Of a stretch of DNA of 34,597 nucleotides, positions 14,716-24,534 are shown in pieces (the stretch's first letter is position 1; each line of letters starts with the position of its first letter). The stretch lies in the NCBI GenBank assembly GCA_017417105.1, contig JAFPZU010000135.1:1-34597 (forward strand), given 5' to 3'. Source of the DNA: Lachnospiraceae bacterium (GTDB lineage: Bacteria; Bacillota; Clostridia; Lachnospirales; Lachnospiraceae). Position numbers and translations under genes: made by a program. The notes below the pieces were generated by a model. That model was not told the origin of the DNA and searched no databases. It worked only from the letters and a program-made list of their open reading frames with translations.

Positions 14716-15117
14716 ATGATTTCTACAAGAGGACGTTATGCGCTTCGTCTTATGATAGATCTTGCCGAAAACGGAAGCGAAGGGTACGTACCGCTGAAAG
14801 ACATAGCAGCCAGACAGGATATTTCCAAGAAATATCTGGAAATAATCGTAAAAGATATGGTAACCGGCGGTCTCCTTACCGGAGCCAGCGGAAAGGGCGG
14901 CGGCTATAAGCTATGCAGAAAACCTGAAGACTATCCTGTAGGCGAGGTGCTGGAGCTCATGGAAGGCTCGCTGTCTCCTGTTTCCTGTCTGAGTAGCAGA
15001 ATAAACAAATGTCCCCGAAAATCCCAGTGTCACACCCTTTCCATGTGGACTGAGTACAATAAGATGGTACATGATTTTTTCTACAGCAAGACCTTAAAAG
15101 ACCTTCTCGGGGACTGA
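14716..15117 (+). CDS. Rrf2-family transcriptional regulator with Cys cluster
   Basis: This 133-residue winged-helix protein starts MISTRGRYALRLMIDLA, with the Rrf2 recognition region KKYLEIIVKDM and GASGKGGGYKL. Cys91, Cys99 and Cys105 followed by His106 (CLSSRINKC-PRKSQCH) match the region that holds an Fe-S cluster in IscR and relatives, though the first spacing is longer (seven residues instead of five). It may sense Fe-S or sulfur status. CymR-like cysteine regulators belong to the same family. It diverges from metY, so it probably controls the sulfur operon and itself. AAGGAGG lies 9 bases before the ATG. The gene ends 24 bases from the convergent purF. Confidence 0.9.
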   Translation: MISTRGRYALRLMIDLAENGSEGYVPLKDIAARQDISKKYLEIIVKDMVTGGLLTGASGKGGGYKLCRKPEDYPVGEVLELMEGSLSPVSCLSSRINKCPRKSQCHTLSMWTEYNKMVHDFFYSKTLKDLLGD

Positions 15118-15141
15118 TAGGACATTCAATCCCTGCGGCCC

Positions 15142-16494
15142 TCACAGGTAAACTCCGTCAAAGCAGGCGGCGCAGAAATTATTATCACCTGTAATCTCCT
15201 TCAAGTCATCAAGTCTAAGATATGAAAGGCTGTCCGCCCCTATCATTTTGCATATCTCATCTACTGAATAATGACAGGCTATGAGATTCTCTTCTGAATC
15301 TATATCCGTTCCGTAGAAACACGGATGCAGAAATGGCGGAGCAGAACTCTTTACATGAACTTCCTTTGCCCCCGCTTCTTTAAGCATCCGGACTATCTGC
15401 CCTATCGTAGTACCCCGGACTATCGAATCATCGATCAGCACAACTCTTCTTCCTTCCACCTCACTTCTGACCGGAGACAGCTTTATTCTGACCTTATCCA
15501 GTCTGTTCTCCTGTCCGGGAGATATGAAAGTTCGGCCAATGTATTTATTCTTTATCAGTCCTATCCCGTATGGTATTCCTGATTCCTTTGAATACCCCAA
15601 AGCTGCATCAAGTCCGCTGTCCGGCACACCTATGACTACATCTGCATCAACAGGTGATGACTTTGCAAGCAGTGTTCCCAGTTTAAGCCGCGAACCGTGA
15701 ACCGATATGCCGTCTATCCTGGAATCAGGACGGGCAAAATAGATATACTCAAAAATACATATCCTTTTGGATACTTTACCGCAATGTTCCTTTCTGGATG
15801 TGACACCCTTTTCGTCAAATACCAGGATCTCTCCTGGTTCAAGATCCCTCACCCACTCTGCGCCTGCTGCATAAAGAGCACAGGATTCGGAAGCGATCAC
15901 ATGATCCCCGTCAGAAGTCACGCCGTAGCATAAGGGGCGGAACCCGTACGGATCCCTTACTGCCATCATCTTTGCCGGAGAAGTAATGACAAGGGAATAA
16001 GCGCCTTCTATATCATACATCGCCTTTGACACCGCATCTTCTATACTCTTTTCTTTCAGTCTGTGCCTTGTAATGAGATAAGCTATCACCTCGGTATCAC
16101 TGGTCGTGTGGAATATTGCCCCCGACTCTTCAAGCTCCTTACGAAGCTTAACGGCGTTGGAGAGGTTACCGTTATGAGCGAGGGCAAGGTTCCCCTTGTG
16201 ATGGTGTACCTCTATGGGCTGGCAGTTGATCCTTAAAGTCCCTCCGGTTGTTCCGTAGCGTACATGCCCTATCGCTATGTTTCCTTTCGGGAGTTTCTCA
16301 AGGGTCTCTTTTGAAAACACCTCGCTTACAAGCCCGAGATCCTTATGGGAGAATAATTCCCTGTCATGGTTCACTACTATCCCCGCGCTCTCCTGACCGC
16401 GGTGCTGCAAAGCGTAAAGCCCGTAATACACAGCATGTGCCAAAGGCTTTTCCGCTTTGCTCTTTATCCCAAATACACCACACTTTTCCTTCAT
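15142..16494 (-). CDS. purF: Amidophosphoribosyltransferase
   Basis: This 450-residue enzyme moves glutamine amide nitrogen onto PRPP in the first step of purine synthesis. The N-terminal nucleophile is Cys5 in MKEKCGVFG; the short MKEK propeptide would be removed. YALQHRGQESAGI and the PRPP loop VVLIDDSIVRGTT are present. Cysteines at RICIFEYIYF, HPCFYGTDI and NFCAACF (441 and 444) fit the oxygen-sensitive [4Fe-4S] form known in Bacillus. Its start codon overlaps the amt stop by one base (TAATG). Purine genes are absent nearby, so its place here reflects glutamine use. Confidence 0.96.
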   Translation of the reverse strand: MKEKCGVFGIKSKAEKPLAHAVYYGLYALQHRGQESAGIVVNHDRELFSHKDLGLVSEVFSKETLEKLPKGNIAIGHVRYGTTGGTLRINCQPIEVHHHKGNLALAHNGNLSNAVKLRKELEESGAIFHTTSDTEVIAYLITRHRLKEKSIEDAVSKAMYDIEGAYSLVITSPAKMMAVRDPYGFRPLCYGVTSDGDHVIASESCALYAAGAEWVRDLEPGEILVFDEKGVTSRKEHCGKVSKRICIFEYIYFARPDSRIDGISVHGSRLKLGTLLAKSSPVDADVVIGVPDSGLDAALGYSKESGIPYGIGLIKNKYIGRTFISPGQENRLDKVRIKLSPVRSEVEGRRVVLIDDSIVRGTTIGQIVRMLKEAGAKEVHVKSSAPPFLHPCFYGTDIDSEENLIACHYSVDEICKMIGADSLSYLRLDDLKEITGDNNFCAACFDGVYL

Positions 16495-18284
16495 TACTCC
16501 ACATCCTGAAGAGCCGCATAATTCTCTTCTCCCGTCCTGATCTTCACAACTCTTGTAACGTTATAGACAAAGATCTTTCCGTCACCGATATGTCCGGTGT
16601 AAAGCGCCTTTTTAGAAGCTTCTATAACTGCATCAACAGGGATTCCGCTGACTATGACTTCAACCTTGATCTTTGGCAGCAGCGTTGCATCAAGCTCGAC
16701 ACCTCTGTAATACTCTCCTGCACCTTTCTGTATGCCGCAGCCCATAACCTGGGTTACCGTCATGCCCGTTACACCCAGCTCATTCAGGGCTTTCTTCAGG
16801 GCATCAAATCTTGCAAGCTTTGCTATGATCGCAACTTTATGCATGCCGGTATCGTAAAAAGCGCTGCCTTCTGCCGGTATCGTCACTTCCTTTATTACCT
16901 TAACCGAAGCATTCTTCTGCGCTTCCGTCGCGCTGTCATAAGAGCTTTCGCCAAGGTTTGTGTTCTCATTTATATCCATTACGGTACCGGTCATGTCCTG
17001 TATCGCAAATCCAGAATAAGCGCTTGGCAGTCCGTGTTCCGTGATATCAAGACCTTCTATCTCTTCTTCGGCTGAAGCTCTGAGTCCAAGCGTCATCCGT
17101 ATGATCAAAAAGGTTATCGTTATTGTTATGACAGTCCATGCTATAGTGGCGCCCATACCGATTAACTGTATGCCAAGAAGCCTAAAACCTCCGCCGTAAA
17201 AAACTCCTATAAGTTTATTTCCGTTTGCATCCGCAAGTGAATAGGTCGGTGTGGTATCCGTTGCAAACAGACCTACCGCAACAGTTCCCCAGATTCCGTT
17301 TACAAGATGCACTGCGCATGCTCCTACAGGATCGTCCACTCTTAATATGTAATCAAAAAACCATACACCGAAGACTACCAGTACTCCCGATACTCCGCCT
17401 ATTATCATAGCTCCCGGAACATCAACGACATCACACGGAGCCGTGATCGCAACAAGCCCTGCCAGTGAAGCATTAAGGCACATGGAGACATCAGGTTTTC
17501 CGTATTTAACCCAGGTAAAGATCATACAGACCACCGTGGCTACAGATGGCGCTATTGTTGTCGTGACAAAGATCGATCCAAGCTGACCTATTGTTGTGGC
17601 GGCTGCTCCGTTAAATCCGTACCATCCCAGCCAGAGAATAAAAACTCCAAGTGCCGCGATCGGGATATTATGACCCGGAAACGCATTTACCTTTATGATC
17701 CTTCCGCTCTCGTCTTTTTCATATTTTCCGATACGGGGTCCAAGCATGGCTGCACCTATGAGGGCGCAGATTCCTCCTACCATATGGATGCAGTTGGATC
17801 CCGCGAAGTCGTGGAATCCCATCCTTGCAAGCCATCCGCCGCCCCAGGTCCAATGTGCCTCTATGGGATAGATGACTGCAGATATGACAGCTGAATAAAC
17901 ACAGTATGAGATGAACCTCGTCCTTTCGGCCATTGCACCGGATACTATGGTAGCCGTTGTAGCGCAGAACACCAGATTGAACACAAAATTCGACCAGTCA
18001 AAGGATGCATAATCCGTAAAGATATTAAGGTTCGGAAGTCCCAGAAAGCCGCCAAGCGCATCCTCTCCCAAAAACAAACCAAAGCCTAAAAATATGAACA
18101 TCACGGTTCCTATACAAAAATCCATAAGGTTTTTCATAAGAATATTTCCGGCATTTTTTGCCCTGGAAAAACCTGTCTCGCACATAGCGAAACCCGCCTG
18201 CATCCAAAATACCAATGCGGCTCCTATAAGGAACCAGACACCATAAACCTCCTGGCTCACGTATTCCATGATCTCTGTACTCAT
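16494..18284 (-). CDS. amt: Ammonium transporter fused to a PII regulator domain
   Basis: This gene encodes 596 residues. Residues 1 to about 410 form an Amt/Rh channel with about 11 membrane helices ([40 protein letters not shown]). A linker of about 60 residues follows. Residues 481-596 are a complete PII (GlnB/GlnK) domain: [38 protein letters not shown] and VVKIRTGE. In ordinary cells GlnK is separate and plugs Amt when nitrogen is plentiful; here it is tethered. The T-loop position that carries the uridylylated Tyr51 in enterobacterial PII is Leu (residue 531), so control must be by ATP/ADP and 2-oxoglutarate. It is preceded by a two-terminator leader. Confidence 0.95.
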   Translation of the reverse strand: MSTEIMEYVSQEVYGVWFLIGAALVFWMQAGFAMCETGFSRAKNAGNILMKNLMDFCIGTVMFIFLGFGLFLGEDALGGFLGLPNLNIFTDYASFDWSNFVFNLVFCATTATIVSGAMAERTRFISYCVYSAVISAVIYPIEAHWTWGGGWLARMGFHDFAGSNCIHMVGGICALIGAAMLGPRIGKYEKDESGRIIKVNAFPGHNIPIAALGVFILWLGWYGFNGAAATTIGQLGSIFVTTTIAPSVATVVCMIFTWVKYGKPDVSMCLNASLAGLVAITAPCDVVDVPGAMIIGGVSGVLVVFGVWFFDYILRVDDPVGACAVHLVNGIWGTVAVGLFATDTTPTYSLADANGNKLIGVFYGGGFRLLGIQLIGMGATIAWTVITITITFLIIRMTLGLRASAEEEIEGLDITEHGLPSAYSGFAIQDMTGTVMDINENTNLGESSYDSATEAQKNASVKVIKEVTIPAEGSAFYDTGMHKVAIIAKLARFDALKKALNELGVTGMTVTQVMGCGIQKGAGEYYRGVELDATLLPKIKVEVIVSGIPVDAVIEASKKALYTGHIGDGKIFVYNVTRVVKIRTGEENYAALQDVE

Positions 18285-18372
18285 AATAACCTCCTCATTA
18301 AAACTCCACTAAGTCTTCTTCATACCGCTAAACGAAATTTTGTCGGCCGTTAGCATCGTTCATCGATATGAA

Positions 18373-18413
18373 AAAGGAGCCGCCCGGGGGAAAACCCCGG
18401 AGGCTCCTTTGCC
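18373..18413 (-). terminator. amt leader, second ANTAR-type hexaloop and attenuator
   Basis: On the minus strand AGGC-AAAGGA-GCCU forms a 4-bp hairpin with a six-base loop that has A at position 1 and G at position 4. The loop and 3' arm are shared with a strong G-C terminator (stem 18373-18410) followed by UUUUUC. Only one of the two folds can form. This fits an antitermination switch by an ANTAR protein. Confidence 0.72.
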
Positions 18414-18432
18414 TTAAATTTCCGGAAATGAT

Positions 18433-18466
18433 AAGGGCGCCTGAGAAACTCTCGGGCGCCCTTGCT
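18433..18466 (-). terminator. amt leader, first terminator-like hairpin with the same motif
   Basis: The minus strand reads GC-AAGGGC-GC followed by a hairpin of 13 pairs in 14 positions (18433-18463). The six-base loop obeys the A1/G4 rule, but the short stem has only two G-C pairs. The tail UUAUCAUUU is a weak U-tract. It may also end transcripts from gltD. Confidence 0.6.
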
Positions 18467-18475
18467 ATGTTGCAC

Positions 18476-18504
18476 ATTATATTACACATCATTACATTTT
18501 ACAA
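18476..18504 (-). promoter_or_regulatory. Promoter of amt-purF
   Basis: TTGTAA (18499-18504) and a perfect TATAAT (18476-18481) are 17 bases apart on the minus strand. The first leader motif starts 9 bases after the -10 element, so it is at the very 5' end of the mRNA. The 252 bases between gltD and amt hold this promoter, the two hairpins and a short A/T-rich stretch. Confidence 0.75.
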
Positions 18505-18536
18505 TACCCGATTTTCTAAAAAGGTGAATGGTTATA

Positions 18537-20036
18537 TCAGTTCGTATATCCCATTAGATATTTATCAACCTCTGTGGCGCAGGCTCTGCCTTCTGCTATG
18601 GCCCACACAACGAGTGACTGACCTCTTCGCATATCGCCCGCTGCAAATATTCCCTCTTTAGATGTCTGATATCCATCTGCTTTAGTCTTTACCACATTTC
18701 TCTCAGTGAGATCCACTGAGAAAGACTCCGGCGTATAGCTCTCACACCCCGTAAACCCTGCGGCGATAAGAAGCATATCGCAGGGTATCTCCTGTTCGCT
18801 TCCTTCCACAAGTTTCATATTCCTGCCTTCAAAAGCAACCTTTGAAATAACTATCTTTTTAAGGTTTCCTTTTTTGTCGGTCACGTATTCCTTCACCGTA
18901 GTCTCATAGAGCCTTGGATCATGACCAAAAAGCTCTATGGCCTCCAGATGTCCATAATCCGTCTTCAGTACTTTCGGCCATTCGGGCCAAGGATTTCCGG
19001 CATTTCTTTCTATCGGAGGCTTCGGCATCATTTCAAGCGCCGTAACGCTTTTACAGCCATGTCGTATTACCGTTCCTATGCAGTCATTCCCCGTATCTCC
19101 GCCGCCGACGATCACAACATTTTTATCCTTGGCGGAAATAAAGTCCCTGCCTTTCATAAAGTCATCCACATTACATTCAGTGATGGAATCCTCTCTGTTA
19201 AGAAGCGACGCTGTAGTGCTTTTCAGAAAATCAACTGCATAATGGATCCCTTTTATTTTTTCGGTATCAGCCCCGTTTAATCCTCTGGGCTGTTTCGCCC
19301 CGCAGGCAAGTATTATTGCATCGAACTCACTTTGAAGTTCCTTAGCGGAAATATCCCGTCCTACATCCACGCCCGTTACAAAGACCACCCCCTCGGCCTC
19401 CATAAGCTTCTTTCTCCGCTCTATGACGGATTTGTCCAGCTTCATATTGGGTATGCCATACATCAGAAGACCCCCGATCCTGTCATCCCTTTCATATACC
19501 GTGACCGAATGTCCCCTGTAGTTCAGCCTGTCCGCCGCCGCAAGTCCCGCAGGGCCTGATCCTATGACCGCTACCTTCTTTTCGCTTTTCACCTGTATCA
19601 GCCGGGGCTTTATATAGCCTTTTTCAAAAGCCTTTTCTATGACATAGAGCTCATTATCATGTACTGTGACCGCATCGCCGTGCTCTCCGTTTATGCAGGC
19701 TTTTTCACAAAGCGCCGGACAGACACGGGCTGTGAATTCAGGAAAACTGCTTGTTTTTAAGAGTCTCGAAAGCGCAAACTCATTCTGTCCGTGATACAGG
19801 GCGTCATTCCATTCAGGGATCAGATTATGCAAAGGACAGCCGGTTACCATCCCCTTAAGTCTCATTGCAGACTGACAGAAGGGCACGCCGCAGTCCATGC
19901 ATCTTGCTGCCTGCTTAATCCTTTCCTTGTCATCAAGCTTAAGGTGAAACTCCCCAAAATTCTTAATACGTTCGGAAACCGGAATATCCCCATTGTTTTT
20001 TCTTTTATATTCAAGAAATCCTGTAACTTTACCCAT
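18537..20036 (-). CDS. gltD: Glutamate synthase (NADPH) small subunit
   Basis: This 499-residue flavoprotein feeds electrons from NAD(P)H to the large subunit. The N-terminal cysteine-rich part (CMDCGVPFC, CPLHNLIPEWND, CPALCEKAC) binds two Fe-S clusters. The FAD site GSGPAGLAAADRLNYRGH and the second dinucleotide site VIVGGGDTGNDC are intact, as is AAGDMRRGQSLVV near the end. It starts 7 bases after the gltB C-terminal part ends; the ribosome binding site GAGGTGA overlaps that stop. It is last in the asnB-gltB-gltD operon. Confidence 0.96.
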   Translation of the reverse strand: MGKVTGFLEYKRKNNGDIPVSERIKNFGEFHLKLDDKERIKQAARCMDCGVPFCQSAMRLKGMVTGCPLHNLIPEWNDALYHGQNEFALSRLLKTSSFPEFTARVCPALCEKACINGEHGDAVTVHDNELYVIEKAFEKGYIKPRLIQVKSEKKVAVIGSGPAGLAAADRLNYRGHSVTVYERDDRIGGLLMYGIPNMKLDKSVIERRKKLMEAEGVVFVTGVDVGRDISAKELQSEFDAIILACGAKQPRGLNGADTEKIKGIHYAVDFLKSTTASLLNREDSITECNVDDFMKGRDFISAKDKNVVIVGGGDTGNDCIGTVIRHGCKSVTALEMMPKPPIERNAGNPWPEWPKVLKTDYGHLEAIELFGHDPRLYETTVKEYVTDKKGNLKKIVISKVAFEGRNMKLVEGSEQEIPCDMLLIAAGFTGCESYTPESFSVDLTERNVVKTKADGYQTSKEGIFAAGDMRRGQSLVVWAIAEGRACATEVDKYLMGYTN

Positions 20037-20043
20037 ATCCGTA

Positions 20044-20949
20044 TCACCTCACTACTGTATTGAAAGCTTCAAGCTCAGCGTTTTCACGCGAAAGCCCCTG
20101 TTCCTCAAATCTGCTTATTGCGGAAAGCATAACCTGATAGTCCCTCGGAATGATCTTCTTGAAATCGCCGATACAGGATTCAAAATCAGACAGCATGGTC
20201 CTTGCAAGCTCCGATCCCGTTTCTGTTTCGTAATCAGTAAGTATCCTCTTCAGTTCCTCGATATCATACTTATCTTTAAGCTCCTCCATGTTTACCATGT
20301 CCTTATTGATCCGTCTGTACAGGAGGTGATCCTTATCAAGAACATAGGCTATCCCTCCGCTCATACCGGCTGCAAAATTCTTTCCGGTATTCCCCAGGAT
20401 CACAGCTCTCCCTCCTGTCATATATTCCAGACCGTGGTCTCCGACTCCTTCGCATACCGCAGTGGCACCGGAGTTCCTTACACAGAATCTCTCCCCTGCT
20501 ACACCGCAGATATAAGCCTTTCCGGAGGTTGCCCCGTAAAGCGCCACATTTCCGATTATTATATTCTCGGAGGCATTAAACTTTGATTCTTCAGGAGGAA
20601 TCACTACAAGCTTTCCTCCGGAAAGGCCTTTCCCGAAGCCGTCGTTGGCATCACCCTTAAGGCGGATCGTAACCCCTTTGGGTAAGAATGCGCCAAAGGA
20701 CTGACCACCGCCGCCTTCTGCTTCTATAAGATAACTGTCATCAGGAAGCTTATCCTGTCCGTACCTTTTTGTTACCTCGGAACCGAAGATGGTTCCGAAA
20801 GCCCTGTCCGTACTGGATACTTTAAGAGCCGTTTTGCTTCCCGGCTTTTCAAGCATGGAAAGAAGAAACTTTTCGTCCAGAGTACGCTCGAGGTGAAAAT
20901 CGTAAAGCGAAGAAGGATCAAAATGACGCTTCTCTTCACCGGAGCACAC
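20044..20949 (-). CDS. gltB: Glutamate synthase large subunit, C-terminal (GXGXG) part
   Basis: This 301-residue part corresponds to the end of GltB: DPSSLYDFHLERTLDE, SSTDRAFGTIFGSEVTKRYG, then the GXGXG beta-helix (KGVTIRLKGDANDGFGKGLSGG, GNVALYGATSGKAYICG, GRAVILGNTGKNFAAGMSGG). It is in the same frame as the upstream part, separated only by one UGA and two codons. The assigned start is a GTG with no clear ribosome binding site, so it may be made by re-initiation or by stop read-through. This part is needed for channelling ammonia in the complete enzyme. Confidence 0.9.
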   Translation of the reverse strand: MCSGEEKRHFDPSSLYDFHLERTLDEKFLLSMLEKPGSKTALKVSSTDRAFGTIFGSEVTKRYGQDKLPDDSYLIEAEGGGGQSFGAFLPKGVTIRLKGDANDGFGKGLSGGKLVVIPPEESKFNASENIIIGNVALYGATSGKAYICGVAGERFCVRNSGATAVCEGVGDHGLEYMTGGRAVILGNTGKNFAAGMSGGIAYVLDKDHLLYRRINKDMVNMEELKDKYDIEELKRILTDYETETGSELARTMLSDFESCIGDFKKIIPRDYQVMLSAISRFEEQGLSRENAELEAFNTVVR

Positions 20950-20955
20950 CTTATT

Positions 20956-23900
20956 TCACAAATAGCTAAGGTCAACATCCTTCGTATGTCCTTTTAACAG
21001 TTTTTGCCTGACCTTAAGGCAGTCGGTTCTTCCTACCATGTCGTCAACTTTTCTGAAGCCTAAGGATGCCATGATCTCGCGAAGCTGCATTGCTATGAAC
21101 CGCATGAAGTTTATAATATATTCGCTTTTACCGGTAAACCTTTTTCTAAGCTCTTCATTCTGTGTGGCGATTCCCGCAGGACAGGTATCCTTTGAACAGA
21201 CTCTCATCATCATGCATCCAAGACATACTAAAGGAGCCGTTGCAAAGCCGAACTCTTCGGCGCCCAAAAGCGCCGCCACGGCAACATCCCTGCCGGACAT
21301 AAGCTTACCGTCGGTTTCAAGCACTACCCTGTCTCTCAAACCGTTTTCCATAAGACTTAAGTGCGCTTCGGCAACCCCCAGCTCCCAGGGAAGTCCCGCT
21401 CCGTGAACCGAAGAAAACGGGGCAGCCCCGGTACCGCCGTCGTATCCTGATATCAGTATCAGTCCGGCTCCTGCCTTCGCAACTCCCGATGCTATCGTCC
21501 CGACTCCCGATTCCGATACGAGCTTTACCGATATCCTCGCACCCCGGTTCGCATTTTTCAGATCATATATAAGCTCCGCCAGATCCTCTATCGAATAGAT
21601 ATCATGATGCGGAGGAGGTGATATCAAAGCCACCCCGGGGGTGGAGCACCTTATCTTCGCAACCCAGGGATAAACCTTCTTTCCCGGCAGATGTCCGCCC
21701 TCTCCGGGCTTTGCCCCCTGAGCCATCTTTATCTGTATTTCCTTCGCGGAATTAAGATATGCGGAAGTAACTCCGAATCTTCCCGAAGCCACCTGTTTCA
21801 CCGCGGAATTCTTTATTGTCCCAAACCGTGAAGGATCCTCTCCACCCTCTCCGGTATTTGATTTTCCCCCAAGGGTATTCATGGCGACCGCTATGGCCTC
21901 GTGAGCCTCTTTTGATAAAGAGCCGTAGGACATGGCTCCCACCTGAAATCTTTTAACTATTTCATCCACACTCTCGACTTCATCAAGAGGCACACTTTCC
22001 CCTGCGGGAATAAACTCCAGCAGTCCTCTTAAGGTATGCGGTCTTGTTTCGTCATCAACCATCCCGGTATACAGCTTAAATTGCTCATAATCATTATTTC
22101 TGACAGCCTGCTGCAGATTGACGATGGTTACGGGATCATAAAGGTGATCCTCCTTATCGGGGCCGGATCTTAAGCTGTGAAAACCGGTGGAATCAATAGT
22201 CGTATCCACCTGAAGTCCCAGCGGATCAAAAGCATGATCATGTCTTCTTGCAGTCTCTTCTTCAATATCCTTTAATCCGATCCCGCCTACACGGCTTACT
22301 GTTCCTGTGAAATATCTGTCTATGATCTCTTTCGAGAGACCTATGGCCTCAAATATCCTGGCTGACTGATAGGACTGAATGGTGGATATTCCCATCTTGG
22401 CGGCAATTTTTACAACTCCGCCAAGAAGAGCTTTGTTGTAATCATCGATCGCAGTATGATAATCCTTGTCAAGTATCCCTTTATCTATGAGCTCCGCAAT
22501 GCATTCGTGCGCAAGATAGGGATTGACCGCCCTTGCCCCGAATCCAAGAAGAGCTGCCAGCTGATGCACATCCCTCGGCTCTCCGCTCTCAAGGATAAGC
22601 GATACTGCTGTCCGCTTTTTTGTACGCACAAGATGCTGCTCGACGGAGGAAACCGCTAACAATGACGGGATCGCCACATGATTTTCATCAACTCCCCTGT
22701 CAGACAGTATCACTATATTGCAGCCTTCAGCCGCTGCTCTGTCAACCGCAATATTAAGCTGCTCCAATGCCTTCTCAAGTGAGGTGTTTTTATAATAGAG
22801 CATGGACAGAACCCTTGACCTTAACCCGGGTTTATTTAGAGCCTTTATCTTTATGAGATCGACTCCCGTAAGGACGGGATGGTCAACTTCAAGCACCGCG
22901 CAGTTCCCGCTTTTTTCATTCAAAAGGTCTCCGTCCGAGCCGATATATACAGTTGTGTCCGTGACTACCCTCTCCCTTAGAGAGTCTATGGGAGGATTTG
23001 TAACCTGAGCAAAAAGCTGCTTGAAATAGTTGAATAAAAGCTGGTGCTTATCCGAAAGCACGGCAAGAGGAACGTCATGTCCCATGGAAACCGTAGGCTC
23101 CACTGAATTCTCAGCCATGGGAAGTATCTGCTTCATTACGTCCTCATAGGTATAACCGAACGCCTTGTACAGCTTATCCCTGGTCTTCTGATCATGAGTT
23201 GAAATCTTCTTGTTGGGTATGGGGAGCGTGCCAAGGTGCATAAGATTAGTGTCTATCCATTCGCCGTACGGGCTCATGGAAGCATACCTTTTCTTACACT
23301 CCTCATCGGAGATCACTCTTTTCTGCCTTGTATCCACAAGCAGCATCTTTCCGGGTTCAAGCCTGGATTTTTTTACGATATGTTCAGGAGCGATATCAAG
23401 CACTCCGACTTCTGAAGATAGTATAAGCCTTCCATCGTCCGTCACGTAGTATCTCGAGGGTCTTAATCCGTTTCTGTCAAGTGTCGCGCCAAGCACCTCT
23501 CCGTCAGAGAAAATGATCGCCGCCGGTCCGTCCCAGGGTTCCATCATCGTTGCGTAATAGTGATAGAAATCCCGTTTGTCCCTGTCCATGTCATCATCAT
23601 ATTTCCAGGGCTCGGGGATAGTCATCATCATGGCAAGCGGCAGCTCAATACCGTTCATATAGAGAAATTCTATGGTATTATCAAGCATTGCGGAATCAGA
23701 GCCTGAAGATGATATGACCGGGTATATCCTGTCAATATCGTCAGAAAGTATGCCTGGCCTCATGGTCTCTTCCCTTGCAAGCATCCTGTCAGCATTTCCT
23801 CTTATGGTATTGATCTCTCCGTTGTGAGCGATCATGCGATATGGGTGGGCTCTGTTCCAGGATGGAGACGTATTGGTTGAAAATCTTGAGTGTACTATCG

Positions 23901-24534
23901 CTATTGCCGTTTCATAATCCGGATCCCTAAGATCGTCATAGAAGGTTCGAAGCTGTCCCACAAGGAACATTCCCTTATAAACAATGGTTCTTGAAGATAA
24001 CGAGCAAATATAGGTATCCTCGGAAGACTGCTCAAATTCACGTCTTACAACATACAGTCTCCTGTCGAAATCAATGCCCTTTGAAACATTTTCAGGCTTT
24101 CCTATTATGCACTGTTCTATGGAGGGCATACAATCCTTTGCTGCCTGCCCTAAAATATCACTGTTTGCAGGAACCTTTCTCCACCCAAGGAAGTTAAGCC
24201 CCTCTTTCTTTGCAATAAGCTCCATCATCCTTTTTGCAAAGGTTCTCTTCATATCATCCGACGGAAGGAAAAACATGCCGATCCCGTATTCACCTTCGTT
24301 AAGGTTCTTAATTCCTTCCTCAGAAAGTACCCTGCTGAAAAAACGGTGGGAGATCTGCAGAAGTATTCCTACTCCGTCACCGACTTTTCCGGATGCATCC
24401 TTTCCGGCACGATGCTCAAGCTTTTCGACTATGGAAAGCGCGTCCGATAATACCCTTCCGTCTTTGTGTCCGTCTATATTAACTATTGTCCCGATGCCGC
24501 AGGCATCATGTTCCATAATCTTGTAATCCATCAT
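20956..24534 (-). CDS. gltB: Glutamate synthase large subunit, N-terminal part ending at an in-frame UGA
   Basis: The 1192 residues cover three of the four GltB domains. The glutaminase domain has nucleophile Cys12 in HDACGIG. The central domain and the FMN-binding synthase domain follow, the latter with [30 protein letters not shown] and the 3Fe-4S Cys motif [18 protein letters not shown]. The protein turns glutamine plus 2-oxoglutarate into two glutamates. It stops at a TGA (20956-20958) after VDLSYL. The missing GXGXG domain follows in the same frame; together they give about 1,495 residues, the normal length. Real UGA stops elsewhere (asnB, for instance) show that UGA is not reassigned. 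The start overlaps the asnB stop (ATGATGG). Confidence 0.93.
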   Translation of the reverse strand: MMDYKIMEHDACGIGTIVNIDGHKDGRVLSDALSIVEKLEHRAGKDASGKVGDGVGILLQISHRFFSRVLSEEGIKNLNEGEYGIGMFFLPSDDMKRTFAKRMMELIAKKEGLNFLGWRKVPANSDILGQAAKDCMPSIEQCIIGKPENVSKGIDFDRRLYVVRREFEQSSEDTYICSLSSRTIVYKGMFLVGQLRTFYDDLRDPDYETAIAIVHSRFSTNTSPSWNRAHPYRMIAHNGEINTIRGNADRMLAREETMRPGILSDDIDRIYPVISSSGSDSAMLDNTIEFLYMNGIELPLAMMMTIPEPWKYDDDMDRDKRDFYHYYATMMEPWDGPAAIIFSDGEVLGATLDRNGLRPSRYYVTDDGRLILSSEVGVLDIAPEHIVKKSRLEPGKMLLVDTRQKRVISDEECKKRYASMSPYGEWIDTNLMHLGTLPIPNKKISTHDQKTRDKLYKAFGYTYEDVMKQILPMAENSVEPTVSMGHDVPLAVLSDKHQLLFNYFKQLFAQVTNPPIDSLRERVVTDTTVYIGSDGDLLNEKSGNCAVLEVDHPVLTGVDLIKIKALNKPGLRSRVLSMLYYKNTSLEKALEQLNIAVDRAAAEGCNIVILSDRGVDENHVAIPSLLAVSSVEQHLVRTKKRTAVSLILESGEPRDVHQLAALLGFGARAVNPYLAHECIAELIDKGILDKDYHTAIDDYNKALLGGVVKIAAKMGISTIQSYQSARIFEAIGLSKEIIDRYFTGTVSRVGGIGLKDIEEETARRHDHAFDPLGLQVDTTIDSTGFHSLRSGPDKEDHLYDPVTIVNLQQAVRNNDYEQFKLYTGMVDDETRPHTLRGLLEFIPAGESVPLDEVESVDEIVKRFQVGAMSYGSLSKEAHEAIAVAMNTLGGKSNTGEGGEDPSRFGTIKNSAVKQVASGRFGVTSAYLNSAKEIQIKMAQGAKPGEGGHLPGKKVYPWVAKIRCSTPGVALISPPPHHDIYSIEDLAELIYDLKNANRGARISVKLVSESGVGTIASGVAKAGAGLILISGYDGGTGAAPFSSVHGAGLPWELGVAEAHLSLMENGLRDRVVLETDGKLMSGRDVAVAALLGAEEFGFATAPLVCLGCMMMRVCSKDTCPAGIATQNEELRKRFTGKSEYIINFMRFIAMQLREIMASLGFRKVDDMVGRTDCLKVRQKLLKGHTKDVDLSYL

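Noticed and set aside
20956..20958. UGA in gltB as a selenocysteine or recoded codon
   Set aside because: GltB has no known selenocysteine, no SECIS-like hairpin is apparent just after, and UGA ends other genes here such as asnB and metY.
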